Shown: positions 39,403 to 51,692 of the stretch, piece after piece
How the letters are laid out: each line of letters starts with the position of its first letter
Numbering within the stretch: position 1 is the first letter of the stretch
Source: Euclidia mi
Taxonomy: Eukaryota; Arthropoda; Insecta; Lepidoptera; Erebidae
DNA: 64,000 bases
Assembly (NCBI GenBank): GCA_944739405.2
Contig: OX123186.2
Location: 9,694,995 to 9,758,994, forward strand
Reading direction: 5' to 3'
Translations under genes and position numbers: made by a program
Notes under the pieces: generated by a model
Databases searched by the model: none
What the model saw: the letters and a program-made list of their open reading frames with translations, nothing else
What the model was told of the DNA's origin: nothing

Positions 39403-41871
39403 TCAAAGTGCGCCAGAACGAACCCAAAGGGTGAGGGACTCCTGTCGTTCCTGTGGTGAGAGAAACGGTGTCAGTCGTTTCTGTTGTGGGTGCCTAAAAT
39501 TAAAAACAAAACGCTTTATCCAAGCAGTGACACCTAACAACTTGTCGAGGGAGCTGTAACGATTCAACAAAAAATCGGGGTCGAAGGCGCATTCCACCTT
39601 TTCAAGAGCGAGTGTTCGTAGACCCGGCAAATTAGAAGTATTCAAAACTGGCGTTCGAGGCCAATCAGTTTCTGGTCGACTCAACCATTCCGGACCCCAC
39701 CACAGCGAATGACCTATCAAACTAGGCGTCAAGCATCCGCGCGAGGCACAATCAGCGGGGTTGAGCTCACCTGGCACGTGTCTCCAAACAAGTTTGACTT
39801 CGGATTTCTGGATTAGGGAAACGCGATTAGCGACAAATACCTCCAAGGTGTGGACAGAAGCCTTCAACCAACAAAGAACAATTTGGCTGTCTGTCCAGAC
39901 GTAGGTCCCATTAATATAAATGCTTTTACCCAAAGTACTGGACACGTGGTTTAATAAGCAAACAAGTAGGGCTGCTCCCGAGAGCTCCAATTTCGGGATG
40001 GTCAGAGATGTCCGAAGGGGTGCCACCTTGCTCTTCGCCATGATCAGGGAAACTCTCACCTGACCTGAGGCACTGACTGTGCGCAAGTACACCACGGCCT
40101 CGTGACCACGTTCCGAGGCATCACAAAACCCGTGAAGGGTGGCCTTGTAATTCCCGGGAGGAAGGATGGGACGAGGCAAGGAGATCTCGTTGACGGCAGG
40201 AAGTGAGGATACAAAAGAGGTCCATTCCTCAACAAGAGTACCGCGTAAAGGTTCGTCCCAAGTCAATCCCGCTGTCCAAAGCTTCTGCAAGAAGCATTTT
40301 GCCCAAAATATGATAGGACAAATACAACCGTTCGGATCAAAGGTTCTAGCAACAGTAGACAATACGAGACGTTTAGTCCAAGAACAAGGCAATTTGAAGT
40401 CTACGTTATACGTAAAGATGTCTTGGACTGGTCTGTACTGAACGCCGAGAACAGCCATCATGGCGGGGTTGTCAACAATCTCAAACAAATGTGGATCCTG
40501 CTGATGATCCTCTGGCAAGCCTTCCAAAAGCGCTGGTGAGTTGGAAATCCATTTGCGCAACTCATAACCAGCGGAGGCCAAAATACTTATCAATTCGTCC
40601 CGCAGGAGGATCGCCTCGTCCACTGTGGAGGCGCCCGAGCAAATGTCATCGACGTAAATCTCGTCTTTCAAGATGGTGAAGGCTCTTGGGAAACGTAAGC
40701 CTTCGCGGTCTGCGAGCTCCCAAAGAGAACGTTTTGCCAAGTAGGGGCTTGACCTTAACCCGTACGTATTAGTATTGAGCTCGTAGACGACCATGGGATC
40801 GCGAGGAGACTCTCTCCAAAGGATCAGCTGGAAGCGACGGTCATCAGGGTGGATAATAGTCTGCCTGAACATCATTTTTATGTCGGCCACAAAGACAACC
40901 TGATGTCGTCGGAAACTGGTGATGACGTCACAAAGGTCCTTGACCAACTTGGGACCAGAATGCAAGCACTGGTTCTAGGATACGCCTGTTGAAGTCTGCG
41001 CAGAACCATCAAACACTGTGCGCAGATTGCCAGTCGATGACTTCAATACCGCATGATGCGGGAGAAAGTAGTGCTCCACCGAACGCCAATCCCAATTTGA
41101 CACAGACATGTGTCCCAATTGTTCATATTCTCTCATGAACTCAATGTACTTCTGTCTGAGCTCCGGATCACGACCCATGCGACGCTCCATAGCCAACAAT
41201 CTCTTTTCGGCTGAAGGTCGTGACTCACCAAGCGGAGGCCGAACAGACAGAAAAGGTAGCCTCGTAATAATCCGACCAGAGCGGAGTCGACCAGTGTTGT
41301 TCTGGAAGAACAGCTCGCACTTCTCATGTTCTGGATTCAAACGGGCAGCTTAAGGGGGCTCCTCTACCTCCCAAAACCTCTGAACTGCGTGAGAGAGAGC
41401 AGAGCCTACAGCCAACAAATTATCAAGTTCGGGTGGAGGGGGGTCACTAGGTACAGGTCCCATCAAAGCAAATCCAAATATGGTCGGGATGGCAGTCAAA
41501 CCATTTGGCACCAAGACCCGTTTCCCACCAATCAAAATTACACCGAGGACATCAGAGCCAATCAACAAGTCGATTTGTCCCGCTGTGTCAAATTTGGGGT
41601 CTGCCAGTTCCAATCCCGATGTCAAATTCACCACAGCAGCAGGTAGCTGCTTCTGTGGGTGCATACCCAAAATATTCTTCAACACAATAGCCGAGGTTTT
41701 AATCCTCGAGTGTGAAGATTCAACAGGGCCAAACAAAACCTTAACTTGCCCTTCAACATTAGAGGCTACGTCACCTATGCCCCGTATACAATTTGGAAAA
41801 GAGCCCATATTTAATTTAACCTGCCCTACCAAATAAGTAGAAACAATGCAGCCTTGTGAACCTGTGTCCAA
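39403..41871 (-). pseudogene. BEL-2 retropepsin, reverse transcriptase and RNase H
   Basis: One frame from 41871 with two in-frame stops (TAA at 41350, TAG near 40973). Retropepsin: MDTGSQGCIVSTYLVG with a normal DTG site, then IDLLIGSDVLGVIL and FGFALMGPV. RT: NPEHEKCELFFQNNT linker, VEHYFLPHHAVLK, LRTVFDGSAQTSTGVS, VVFVADIKMMFRQ, YGLRSSPYLAKR, then catalytic YVDD at 40645-40656 and YELRKWISNSPALL. RNase H region: HGFCDASERGHEAVVYLRT, IPKLELSGAALLVCLL, WTDSQIVLCWLK, WRHVPGELNPADCASRG. A frameshift near 39400 leads to the integrase frame. These enzymes process the polyprotein and copy element RNA. Lesions are few, consistent with the high LTR identity. Confidence 0.87.
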
Positions 41872-41985
41872 TATAGCACGGACAACAACAGAGGTCCCCG
41901 TGGGTCCCCAGACCCGAACAGCAACCGTTGGTAGGATAACGGTCTCAATGGGGGAGGTTGGCGTTATAGGGCAGGGATCAATGAC

Positions 41986-43584
41986 CTATTGTTGCCTGGG
42001 CGGCGACCGTTGGCCAGGACCAGGCAAGTCAAAATGAGGGTGCGGCTTGAAGTCCTCAAAAGCGCGATGACTCGATCCGCGCGCCATCTGTGGGGGGTTA
42101 TAATGACGCACCCGACCAAAACGAGGTGGGCGCGAGTCAAGGCGGGGACGCTCCGCCAAAGGAGGGGAATACCTGGGGCAGCAGTCATGGTGCTGGTGAC
42201 GCTGAACAGCACATTCAGCTACGGTTCTCCAAGCGGGGCGAGTGGCGATCAATTGAGCGAGGCGACTCTCGGCTACGCGCCGGTGAGCCTCGGCTGCCAC
42301 CTTCAAAACACCCGCCCGTGCACGGCGTCGCCTGGTTGGACAAGCGGCCAACCTCTCTGGCATTCATACAGAGAATGTCCAAATGCTGTCCTCCACAGTG
42401 AGGACAGGGGCGAGAATTTGGGCAGTCTCGCTGGTAGTGGGACCCCAAACAAGAGAAGCAAAGGCGGCGGGCATTCGCGATGCGCCTACGAGAGGCGACA
42501 TGAAGGTCCAAGAATGCCCTACAACTGGCCGTCCTGTGCCCCGTGACCTTGCAGTAAGAGCACTCCGCTGGGCTCTGCGTGACTGCAAAGCGAGGAGGGC
42601 GCCGGTCAACATTGGCTCGGGTGTTAACGCGAGCCTGCTCCTTGACCTTGGGCGGCTGCGTCTTAGCCGGCGTGTCACCACCGGAGTTGTCCAAGACCTG
42701 GCACTCATCCTCCAGGAACCTCTCCAGGTCACCAAAGGGGGCAGATGGGTCGCGCTATCCCCACCAAAGCGCTGCTCAAAACGCGACCTCAGTTCGGCAA
42801 GCAGCTTTTTAAGTATAATGTGCACCAATAGATAGGACCATTGGTCCACGGGCAGGTCAAGGCACTTAAGTGCGTTGATGGCCACTAAAAGCGGGTTCAA
42901 CAGTTGGGTGCGCAACCCAGAGACCCGGGTGAGCGTCGGCAAACCCAAAATCTGCTCGATGTGCGTGTCGGCGAGGCCACGCTTATTATGGTACCTACCG
43001 GTGATTAGGTCCCGAGCCGTCTGGTACGCCTCGTCAGACACGGGCAGATGCTGGACGAGGCCCTTGGCCTCCCCATCCAGAACCGACATCAAATAGGCCA
43101 ATTTTTGTGCCGGCCGAAGGTCAGCCCTGTCATTGACCAGGCTGTCAAACAAATTAACGAAGCCCAGGTAGCTTCCTAGGCAGCCATCAAAATGGGGGAG
43201 GTCCAAAGTAGGGAGCCTACTCACCAGCCCCGGTGCTGACCTAGGAAGCTCCTGCTTCAGGCCGGGTTGCCCTTCCCTATCGGCAATTAGTTGTCTCGCA
43301 CTATTGGAGACAGCATCATACAGGTCTAAGACCTGGGCATAGTCTTCGCTGACCTTATTTCGCTGGTCAGCGGTGAAATCATTGACTGACACTTCGAGAC
43401 AGCAAGCGCTGAAAGTGCGGAATTGCTGCTCCACACTTGCCAGGCGATCATCGATCCGCTCGTACCTTTGTAGTAAGGCCTGCTGGCGATCAGGCCGGTT
43501 CACTAAGGCACTGGCCGAGGCAAACCAGCGCAAATCAATAGCACCAGCAGCCGCACGCAAGTCCTTGATAGCTGACATAATCAA
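41986..43584 (-). pseudogene. BEL-2 gag with CCHC knuckles, frameshifted
   Basis: Start ATG 43584 (MIMSAIKDLRAAAGAID). The DUF1759-type core includes LPTLDLPHFDGCLGSYLGFV, KLAYLMSVLDGEAKGLVQHL and ARDLITGRYHNKRGLADTHI. A frameshift in a homopolymer (G5 on the plus strand, about 42736) moves reading to a second frame with FGDLERFLEDECQVLDN and three knuckles: CSYCKVTGHRTASC, CFSCLGSHYQRDC, CPHCGGQHLDILC. Another frame change follows before the retropepsin. Gag packages the RNA genome. The homopolymer shift could be a true mutation or a sequencing indel. Confidence 0.82.
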
Positions 43585-44284
43585 AATTCAAAAGAGCCCG
43601 GACAAGCGTTAAATAATATTAACAATCAAAACTAAATATTTGTTAATTCTTTGAAACCAACAAAGTATTAGCCTGTTTACTGCAAGTGCAGGCAAGTGAC
43701 AGGTATCTACTGTCCAACAAAATTAATAGTTTCAATATATTGACACAAAAGAAAGTCAAAGTTATCAAAAGTTGAAACTTCAAATAAGTTAATTAAAGTT
43801 AAATATTCAAATACATTAACTAATTACTTGCAACAGACAGACTGGCTGTGTTATTTGAGATATACAATAGTAAGTAAGCACAGAATACGTGTTACCTAAC
43901 AATATTATTTATATATTATAACAAGGTTTAGCAATGTAAAGTTCAAACTTAATATATCAATATATGCAATAAACTAAATCAATTGATACATATAACTGAT
44001 ATGTATCCAATCAAAGTGACTTATTAATAGTAACAGCAACAAATCTATGCTAGATTTCAACAATTTAAATCAAACAATTACTGATTGAGGTTATGTATGA
44101 CATGTGTTTCAAATTATCTAGGTCAACTTATACAATTAAATATTATGTATTTTAGACAATACTGACCTGAGAACACTACAATCCTGTCTACAAGGTGATA
44201 AGATACAAGCTTCTACCAATCTGAGTTTATACTCAGTAATGCACCAGCGGCAAAATTTCAACTACAGCTCTGCACCAAAAATTA
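43585..44284 (-). other. BEL-2 leader and possible primer site
   Basis: AT-rich, non-coding, between gag and the 5' LTR. Seven bases from the LTR the minus strand reads TGGTGCAGAGCTGTAG. Only its first seven bases would match a tRNA ending TGCACCA (for example tRNA-Gly), so the primer is uncertain; it is not the tRNA-Tyr site of BEL-1. Confidence 0.5.
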
Positions 44285-44897
44285 TGTTTAGAGTTTGAGC
44301 TGAGATCGGGTAAGGTGTACAGAGATCAGTGGAAGCGATTAATTCATCCAGTCTCAGCCCAAGGCAAAGGTCCAACATATACTGTGGTAGCACAGCGAAT
44401 GAATATAAATTCTAATATTAATAAAATGTCTTACCAATTAATATCTCCTGGTGATGTTCTTGAGTGGAGTCCTGGAGGCAAGCTAGACACACACGAGACT
44501 AAATTGGTCAATATTAGCAAGTGAATTATCTTTACTTTACCAGATTCCAACGCAGCGTTTTCAATCAGCAAATTCGTCCGGCACCAACCACGTGCATCGG
44601 ATTCACTCAAGTTTTACAATGTTCATTAAAATACTATTTTTATCACAATTAACCGGTGCCAGTTATTGATCAAGGAAGTGGCAATCAAAACGGGTTCTAA
44701 ATACAAGATCAAAACGCTCACAAAACGAAATCTATCCAGAGCTAGGTTTTTTCGCTGATCGCGGGAAACGACAAAGAAGCAAAGTGAATGACAGTTCAGT
44801 GTGACCATTGTCAGAAATTTTCAATAGACTAAACAAAATGTTACTTAATCGATATAATCGATTTGACTTATAATAAAAACTAATTCTATTTCAAACA
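44285..44897 (-). repeat. BEL-2 5' LTR (613 bp, complete)
   Basis: Begins TGTTTAGAGTTTGAGC and ends ATTTCAAACA on the plus strand. It contains the palindrome aatcgatataatcgatt near the right end. Its ends are matched by the split left LTR. A 69-codon frame inside it (44315-44524) has no homology and is ignored. Confidence 0.88.
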
Positions 44898-45010
44898 GCA
44901 TTCCTCAATAAATGGGCTATCTAACACTGGAAGAATTTTTGAAATCAGACCAATAATTCAAACACAAACTCTTCAGCTTTAAAATATTAGGCATAGAACT
45001 TTTTTACGGC
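44898..45010 (+). repeat. Right part of the dispersed repeat that BEL-2 entered
   Basis: GCATT (target duplication) then cctcaataaatgggctatc, taacactggaagaattttt and aaactcttcagcttt. I recognise this wording from repeats common in lepidopteran genomes. It continues the sequence at 15399-15430. Confidence 0.55.
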
Positions 45011-46680
45011 CTATAAAACCAAACATAGTATATAAGTCTATATTTAGAAAGGACTGTGTAAGTAAGGATATTTTTTATCAGAATATTTTTATTTAATTGC
45101 CATAAATAGGTGAAGCAATTCCTCCTTTCAAAGGAGAGGCCTAGTCCAGCAGTGGACAGTTAAAGGTTGATTAAGTAAAGAAGGAAGGAAATCTAAAAAG
45201 CAGTACATAAACATTCACAGCAACGAATACAATTAAAAACCAGCAATAATCATTACCATTTCACTTACATCCGATAAATCTGCCAGCACGCCATTTGCTC
45301 GCAGAAAATAGAAAAGAAAAATAATCCATCCAGGCCTTAATAGCAAGCGATGTTAGTCGCGTGTTCTGATACCGTGCCTAGAGATCATTAATGTTAATGA
45401 CACTGTAATTAGACAAGCTACCCTTCATTTCATTTGGACTTACCCAACTACTAAGAGTAGTTCGCTTCGGCACGTAATATAGAGATTTTTTCTAATTGCT
45501 CTTGTCCAGCAGTTTGTGTAACAAATTTTGTTCGTGGTTTATATGTTTTTGACGATGACGAAGAAATTGATTAGGTAAAAATATGTACATGTGATTTGTG
45601 TCACGATGTATAGCAATGTTTATTGGCAAGATTTGAAATGTTGTACGACTTTTTTTGTATAGCAAACGAAGACAAACGAACAAGCGGGTCACCTGATGGT
45701 AAGTAATGGCTTTTGAAAAGATTTATATAACTTCTCATACATTGGGGGTGGGAGACTATTTACGCGATGACTGCAATTAGCGTGTTGCCATAACCTATAT
45801 AATTATAGTATCTATTAAGGCAGTGATGCTATATAGGTATCAATCGTGTGGTACCAACTCCAGGGAAAGATAGAAGATGGTGTCTTCTCACACTCCCGCT
45901 TTTTATAATCTCTCTATTTTACCCAAATAAAAAAGAAAAAGTAGGTAGGTAGGAAGCCCTCATAGCTATCAATCACCCGGTTTACATAAACAGCGAAATA
46001 TTTCTACTTTATGGACATATTTGGTAAGGCGGTTAGATTGCTGCTTGATGTTGCACGCACCAAACACTCAAACAGTAAATTCAAACAAAATGATTTATAG
46101 GGCAATTTAAAACGGCAAGATTACACGTACTTGTAGATTGATCAAAATATTTACAGTGTGATTTTAAGCGACGGACTAAAGACGTTGTCCCTATCTGGCA
46201 CAACGGTAATCCCGAAACCCAACAAGTTGCTCTCCTGAATATTTTATACCCTCAGCCGGTGTCAAGTCTCCCGAGACTCGAGAACTATCTCCAAGTACCA
46301 ATGACTATTTTATTTAAGCTTTCAAATGAGACAACCTAAGAGAATAGGGTCATTGCAACGGATACTGCAACTGAATTTATCTATACGCTCTCCGGCGAAA
46401 CGCTGCTTAAGACGCAAATAAATCCGTAAATGAAACTGAATTTATTTGGATTCTGGCGTTTTGAATAAACTTGGGAAGTACATGCGAAGCATTGTGTCTG
46501 TGAGTCTATAAACTAATGCACTGGAAGATATAACTTTTGCCACTCGCAAGATATTGCTGTCTTTGGTAAAACTAAAGGCTGTAAAATATTACTTTTGAAG
46601 GGTTGAAACCCTTTGCCAGAATGAGCAACAAAATTTTAATTATATTAATATGATCATATTATTATAATGTCTTTAAAAAA
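45011..46680. other. AT-rich region with repeat fragments
   Basis: No protein-like gene. Contains a SINE end (45132-45170: gaggcctagtccagcagtgg) and a fragment near 45660-45815 with acaagcgggtcacctgatgg and agcgtgttgccataacct, both typical of lepidopteran dispersed repeats as I remember them. The rest is unassigned. Confidence 0.5.
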
Positions 46681-46911
46681 ATCTGGGTGCATAGGGTTCC
46701 CACCAAGAACTTTGGGTCCCAAGCCAACCTCACCTGCAAGTGGTGCACATGCCGATCAACGGACGAGGCTCTGGCAAACAAAATATCCCGATAAGCGGCA
46801 ATAGGCTCGCCACCTATTGCGTGGGATCAAAACACTGGCGAAAAGTGAGCGTTTAATATGCCTATGCCTACCCCTTCGGGGAAACAGGCGTGAGTCTATG
46901 TATGTATGTAA
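46681..46911 (+). mobile_element. SINE-like element with RTE-type 3' end
   Basis: Begins near tgggtgcatagggttcccacc and ends cctaccccttcggggaaac, aggcgtgagtctatg and (TATG)n. The last 50 bp match the 3' ends of the RTE copies at 12.2, 48.2 and 53.4 kb, while the body is not RTE coding sequence. A SINE that borrows the RTE tail for retrotransposition is likely. Confidence 0.6.
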
Positions 46912-47708
46912 AAAAAACTAAATTAAAAGCCACGCCAACAAGCGTTGTCCACTTGTTATGGCATTTACATCAGAGACCTTACGTGATTGAGAGGATAAGT
47001 AAGGAGGGGAGGTATTATCTTATCTTTTATGTACCCAGGGACTGTTAGAGGAAACTATTAAAGCGAAGTGTCACAGTTTAAAATACGGTGAATGGTGAAT
47101 GAAAAACTGAATGTTTTGAATCGAAAGATAAATGTTTCAATCGAGTTTTTAGATGTTCCGGTCCGGTGGAGCCATTTGATATCATGCTTATGGGCTTTGT
47201 GTTTTCAAGTATTGTTTAATATTTTATGGGAAGGTATGAAGTTGAAATTTTATGATGAAAATTGGGGGGAAAGTTGGGCAAGTTGAAATGAGATACTGAT
47301 GGACGTTTCTCATTTGTCGTATCTGAAGTATTTGCTCGACGGAATTGGTTTGCTAGGGTAATTAATTTTGTATTGTAATACTTATGGTTCTTCTTTTAGG
47401 GTTTCTTTTAGTAACAAGATGTATTTTATGTATTGGGTTTAAATTTATGGTAAAAGTTTGCTTTTATATAAGCTATATAAGTAAAATTAATATAATATTC
47501 AATAAGGTAAGTAATATAATATAAGGGTTAGTAGTCAATAAATAAAAAAATTATGAAGAAAATGCCTGACCTGCTAATAACACAGGTAGAAATATTATTT
47601 GATATACTACCACAGTATCTGTATACTTTTGTGTTTGCCGGCGGCGCCGCGCGCCGTCCCCTTTTCCTTCTCCCTCCTGTTTCATCTCGCTTATTCTTGT
47701 ATTCCCTT
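46912..47708. other. AT-rich region without a recognised gene
   Basis: No conserved motif. A short GC-rich patch near 47640 (gccggcggcgccgcgcgccg) stands out but encodes nothing recognisable. Confidence 0.45.
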
Positions 47709-47905
47709 TAAGGTCAAAGTCAAATTAAAAATCATTCATTCATTTAGGCCACAAAGTGACGCTTATGAACGTCTAAATTTAAGTTAATTACTAGGTGATT
47801 CTACATTTACATTTTCTGCCATGTTCGCAATGCAATAGGTAGAACCACGAGAAAGAACGGGCAGTAAAACTCGTGGCCACTCTTTTTAACTGCCAGTATA
47901 ATGGT
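47709..47905 (+). repeat. Dispersed repeat fragment, aaagtcaaagtc type
   Basis: Shares aaggtcaaagtcaaa..catt..aggcc.caaagtgacgcttatg.acgtc with 51191-51255. The continuation (aacgggcagtaaaactcgtgg) is like repeats common in Lepidoptera. Likely the 3' part of a LINE or a SINE. Confidence 0.55.
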
Positions 47906-48161
47906 TTTACATGTTATCTTTGTAAGGAGCTGCAACTGTTTCATGTTGTGAGTTATCTACTATTGCAAAATTTAATAGTTATTGATATCATACTCAAGCA
48001 ATAAATTATTTTCATTTGGTAAGCCTCCCAAAATAAATATGGTGAAACAGGAGCATCCACTTACGTCTTTTGATGTAGGCAACTCGCGAACATGGCTGTT
48101 CAGAGCTATGGTGGAACAGTATGTCCCGAAAAGTAACGGTATATAAACCTGCAGCAATTTA

Positions 48162-49110
48162 CATACATATATACATAGACTCACGCCTGTTTCCTGGAGG
48201 GGTAGGCAGAGACTACTGAACGCCATTTGCAACGATCCTGACATACCTCTCTTGCTTCATTCAATTCCATCAAGTTTCTCATGCATGCTCTTCTGTTTAG
48301 GGTAGTTCTGACTTGTCCTTTTTTTCAGGATGTCCCCAACCTGGTCAGAGAACGTCCGCCTAGGTCTTCCCCTTCGTCCTGTCCCATTCACATTTGCCTT
48401 ATATATCTTCTTTGTCAGTCTTTCGTCATCCATCCTCTCCATGTGCCCAAACCATCTTATCATGCCTTTCTCGATGCTTGTCACTATATCTTCTTTTACC
48501 CCACACCACTCTTTTATCACACTATTCTTTACTCTGTCGGCCAAAGATATACCATACATACTTCTCAGTGCTCTCGTTTCTACAGCATTTATTCTACTTT
48601 CAAGTCTCTTCTGCCATACACAACTTTCACTACCATACATAAGGGTAGGCACTAACACACCTCTATGCACAGCCAAACGTGCCTTTTTGGACACTTTTTG
48701 ACTGCTCATAAACGCCTTCAGCGCTCCATTCACTCTATTACCTGCATTAACTCTTCTTTCAATATCTTCTTCATTCTTAACATCTCTTGTAAACAACGTA
48801 CCTAAGTATATAACCTCATTCACTTGTTCCACTCGCTGTCCATCGTTCAAAACATTACAAGCCGTAACGGATTCCTCCTTTTCAAAAACCATAACTTTTG
48901 TTTTGTTTACATTCACTTTCATTCCTTTCCTCTGTAACGCACCATGCATGATTGCTTTTAAAACTTTTCGAGGGACTATGCTTTGCAAGGAAAAAACCTG
49001 ATCCGTACATCACATACCCTTTCGGAATCCCGCTTGTACATCCCATATTTTCCTTTGCATACAATTTACCAACAATGCTGAGAAGGCTAATGCCTCTATA
49101 GGTTTTGCAA
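48162..49110 (-). mobile_element. RTE-type LINE relic 2
   Basis: 3' tail with gactcacgcctgtttcctg and a (CATA)n-like stretch at 48162-48185. Minus-strand coding from 48988 to 48257 is open over 243 codons: GMKVNVNKTKVMVFEKEE, VNEVIYLGTLFTRDVKNEED, HRGVLVPTLMYGSESCVWQK, RWFGHMERMDDERLTKKIYK, GRRGRPRRTFSDQVGDIL, the C-terminal RT and tail of RTE. The upstream RT palm is deleted: KVLKAIMHGALQ joins sequence resembling the motif around LQGKVYC. Truncated and non-functional. Confidence 0.83.
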
Positions 49111-49300
49111 TCTGCAATTTACAATTTATTAGTTAGCAGTTCATGACCAAGAGGTAGAGAGACCAACCTCACCTTACAAATCCGATAAATGAAAATAAAA
49201 AGAGTGAAACAAGAATGCAAATGTAGTAAAAAAAGAAAATACGATAAATAACTAAACAATAAAACTGCTTATTGACCTAATAAACTAAAATTTGGCCTAA
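49111..49300. other. Short AT-rich spacer
   Basis: No gene or element seen between RTE relic 2 and LINE-E. Confidence 0.4.
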
Positions 49301-51183
49301 TAAAAAAAAATATTTATTTCCAAGCGTACTTGTCGTCAAGATACTCATTTAGACTAAAATATGCCTTTAGTATAAGATTATTTTTAACTATTGTCTGAAA
49401 CTACCCTAACGGCAAGTCTAAAATATTAGATGGTATTTTATTATACATTCTTATACTAAGCCCAATAAAAGAGCTATGAGTTTTGTGTAAACGGAAACAC
49501 GGTACACATAATTTGTGCCTGTTCCTAGTATTAATATTGTGTATGTCACTATTCATTTTGTAAGAATTTATATGTAGTCGTACATGCATAACACTGGCAT
49601 AAATATATTGTGATTCTACAGTAAGAGAATACCAATATTTTTTTTAAGTGAGACTCTTGTCTTTATCTGGTAAATGGACCTAACTGCTCGTTTTTGCAAT
49701 ATAAATATAATGTCGATGTTAGCAGCCCTACCCCATAATAATATGCCATATCATATAACACTATGAAAATAGCTACAATAAACCAATCTAGCCGTATCGA
49801 CATCAGTCAACCTACGAACCTTCTTAATGGCATAAGCAGCTGAGCTAAGTTTCCCTAAGAGATATGTAACGTGCGCAACCCACTGCAAATTCAAATCAAG
49901 TATTATTCCTAGAAATAATGTAGATTTAGATGTTTCGAGTACATCATCATTTAGAACTATACTAGGACCAAGGTTTCTGACATTAGGTAGGGTAACTTAA
50001 AACATTTTTTTTTTGGCGTTCAATACTAGATTGTTTACATTAAACCATTTAGTTACATTAATGAGCGCACTGTTTATTTCGTTAAAATGTTCCTTATTTC
50101 TATCTACTTTGAATATTAAAAAAGTATCGTCGGCAAACAGTACAACATTACAAATGGTTTCAAGTAAAAAGGTAAATCGTTTATGTAAACAAGAAATAGG
50201 AAAGGCCCTAAGATGCTGCCTTGTGGCACTCCTAAATCAACAGGTAAGCCACTGGATTTTGAGCCGTTTCTTTCAACACATTGGATTCTGTCACTTAATT
50301 AGGACTTAATGACATCTAATGCTTTAGTCTGTACGCCGTAATGTCTAAGTTTGCATAAGAGCGTTTTTCATGGCAGACACTATCGAATGCTTTTGAAAGG
50401 TCGCAAAACAAACCAACAGCATTTTGGGCACTCTCCCATGCACTGAATATGTATTGTGTTTAAGTAACGCTACTCCAACATCTGTTGTCGAGTGACCCTT
50501 GGTAAAACCATATTACTCACTATGAAGGAGGCTCTTTAGATTAAAATGTCTAAGTAGTTGCTTGAGTATGATCTTTTCAAAAAACTTTCTAAAGGCAGGT
50601 AGTATCGATATTGGCCTATAATTACTAGGATCAGTCTTACTGCCGGATTTGAAAAGATTTATTATCCTACTGTGTTTCATAAGATCGGAAAAAACACCTG
50701 ATTTAATAAATAAGTTGCTTAAATAAGGAGCTACTACATCAATTATACTTTTCAGAACCTTAACAGAAATGCTTCAGACCATCACCTGTATTCTTAGACT
50801 CTAGAGATTGAAAAGTACTTATAATTTCGGTAGAATTGATACAATGGATCTTAAATAATACATCACATTTTCCTACACTAGATTCTAATAGGTTTTCTGC
50901 ACCTACAGCTGATGATTTTAATTCTCTAGTAGTAGTAAGTGGTATGCAAGCAAAGAATTTATTAAATGTTCGAGTGACTTCTTTGTCATTATGAATTAAT
51001 TTGTCACAATCAATAAAACTAAAACTATTACCTCTTAGTGTTGTCTTACCTGTTGCTTCATTAATAGCTTGCCAGGTTGCCTTAATTTTATTCGAGGATT
51101 GTTTAATTTTGTTCCTAACGAATAATGCCTTAGCTGTATTGCACACTCTTTTAAATGTTTTGGAATAATTCAAAAAAATACTA
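49301..51183 (-). pseudogene. LINE-E: degenerate CR1/Jockey-like reverse transcriptase
   Basis: Minus-strand fragments in order: linker RNKIKQSSNKIKATWQAINE at about 51120, FNKFFACIPLT, then GLFCDLSKAFDSVC (about 50400), PVDLGVPQGSILGPF (about 50210), NVVLFADDTFLIF (about 50130) and a C-terminal NINTRNRHKLCVPCFRLHKT with GLSIRMYNKIPSNI (49401-49589). Several frameshifts separate them. The endonuclease and ORF1 are missing, so it is 5'-truncated. It ends near 49301 in an A/T-rich tail. Catalytic FADD is kept in the sequence but the frame is broken. Confidence 0.78.
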
Positions 51184-51430
51184 CTCAGGTCGGAATAAAG
51201 TCAAAGTCAAAATCATTTATTAATTAAGGCCTCAAAGTGACGCTTATGGACGTCAATATTTAGATTTTTTTTCACCACAAAAAAAGGGCAATAAAACTCT
51301 TGTGACTCCTCGAGAGTTGTGGATGTCCATAAACGACGGTAATCACTTACCATCGGGCGATCCATCTGTTCGTTTGTTTGCCTCCCGTCACATAATAAAA
51401 GAAACACAGAAATAAAAAAAATATTTAACA
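51184..51430. repeat. Composite dispersed-repeat fragments
   Basis: First part (51191-51255) is the aaagtcaaagtc repeat also at 47.7 kb. The second part, read on the minus strand, has gaacagatggatcgcccgat and ggtaagtgattaccgtc, a common lepidopteran repeat pattern as I recall it. Confidence 0.5.
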
Positions 51431-51433
51431 TAT

Positions 51434-51692
51434 CATAAGCGGCGATAGCCTAGGGCAAATACTGGCATACTGCTATAACTGCTAAATCCAAGAGGCGCAC
51501 CCAACCTTTCGAAGTTAAGTGCGTATTAAATTACTGGACGGTGAAAGAAAACATCATGGGAAACCTACATGTCTGTGAGTTCTGTATAATTTTCCCAAAA
51601 TATATGTGGAGTCCACTAACCCGGCCAGTGTGGTGGACTATGATCTTACAGTGGAACTACATATTTTTAACATGGCTGATGATGATGTTTAT
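51434..51692 (+). mobile_element. tRNA-derived SINE
   Basis: Begins ataagcggcgatagcctagg (box-A-like), continues with a degenerate tRNA-like middle, then gtggagtccactaacccggc, cagtgtggtggactatgatc and ends near ggctgatgatgatg. This order is typical of a widespread lepidopteran SINE. Box B is decayed. Non-coding. Confidence 0.65.

Larger units (their letters stand above)
15431..44897 (-). mobile_element. BEL-2: Pao/BEL LTR retrotransposon enlarged to 29.5 kb by nested insertions
   Basis: The right LTR is 44285-44897. The left LTR is split: its first 126 bp lie at 15431-15556 and its last 77 bp at 25650-25726. Duplications GCATT flank the whole (15426-15430 and 44898-44902). On the minus strand the order is 5' LTR, leader, gag (43584 on), retropepsin, reverse transcriptase/RNase H, integrase, C-terminal tail, purine tract and 3' LTR. 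Insertions are LINE-A with BEL-3 in the 3' LTR, LINE-B with the non-coding LTR element in the last integrase codons, and LINE-C with a 732-bp duplication in integrase. LTR pieces differ by only about three substitutions, so BEL-2 is young and the rest younger. Frameshifts and stops make it defective now. Confidence 0.9.

Noticed and set aside
44315..44524. 69-codon frame, partly repeated at 15.4 kb
   Set aside because: It lies within the BEL-2 LTR; the repetition is due to the second LTR piece, not to a gene family.
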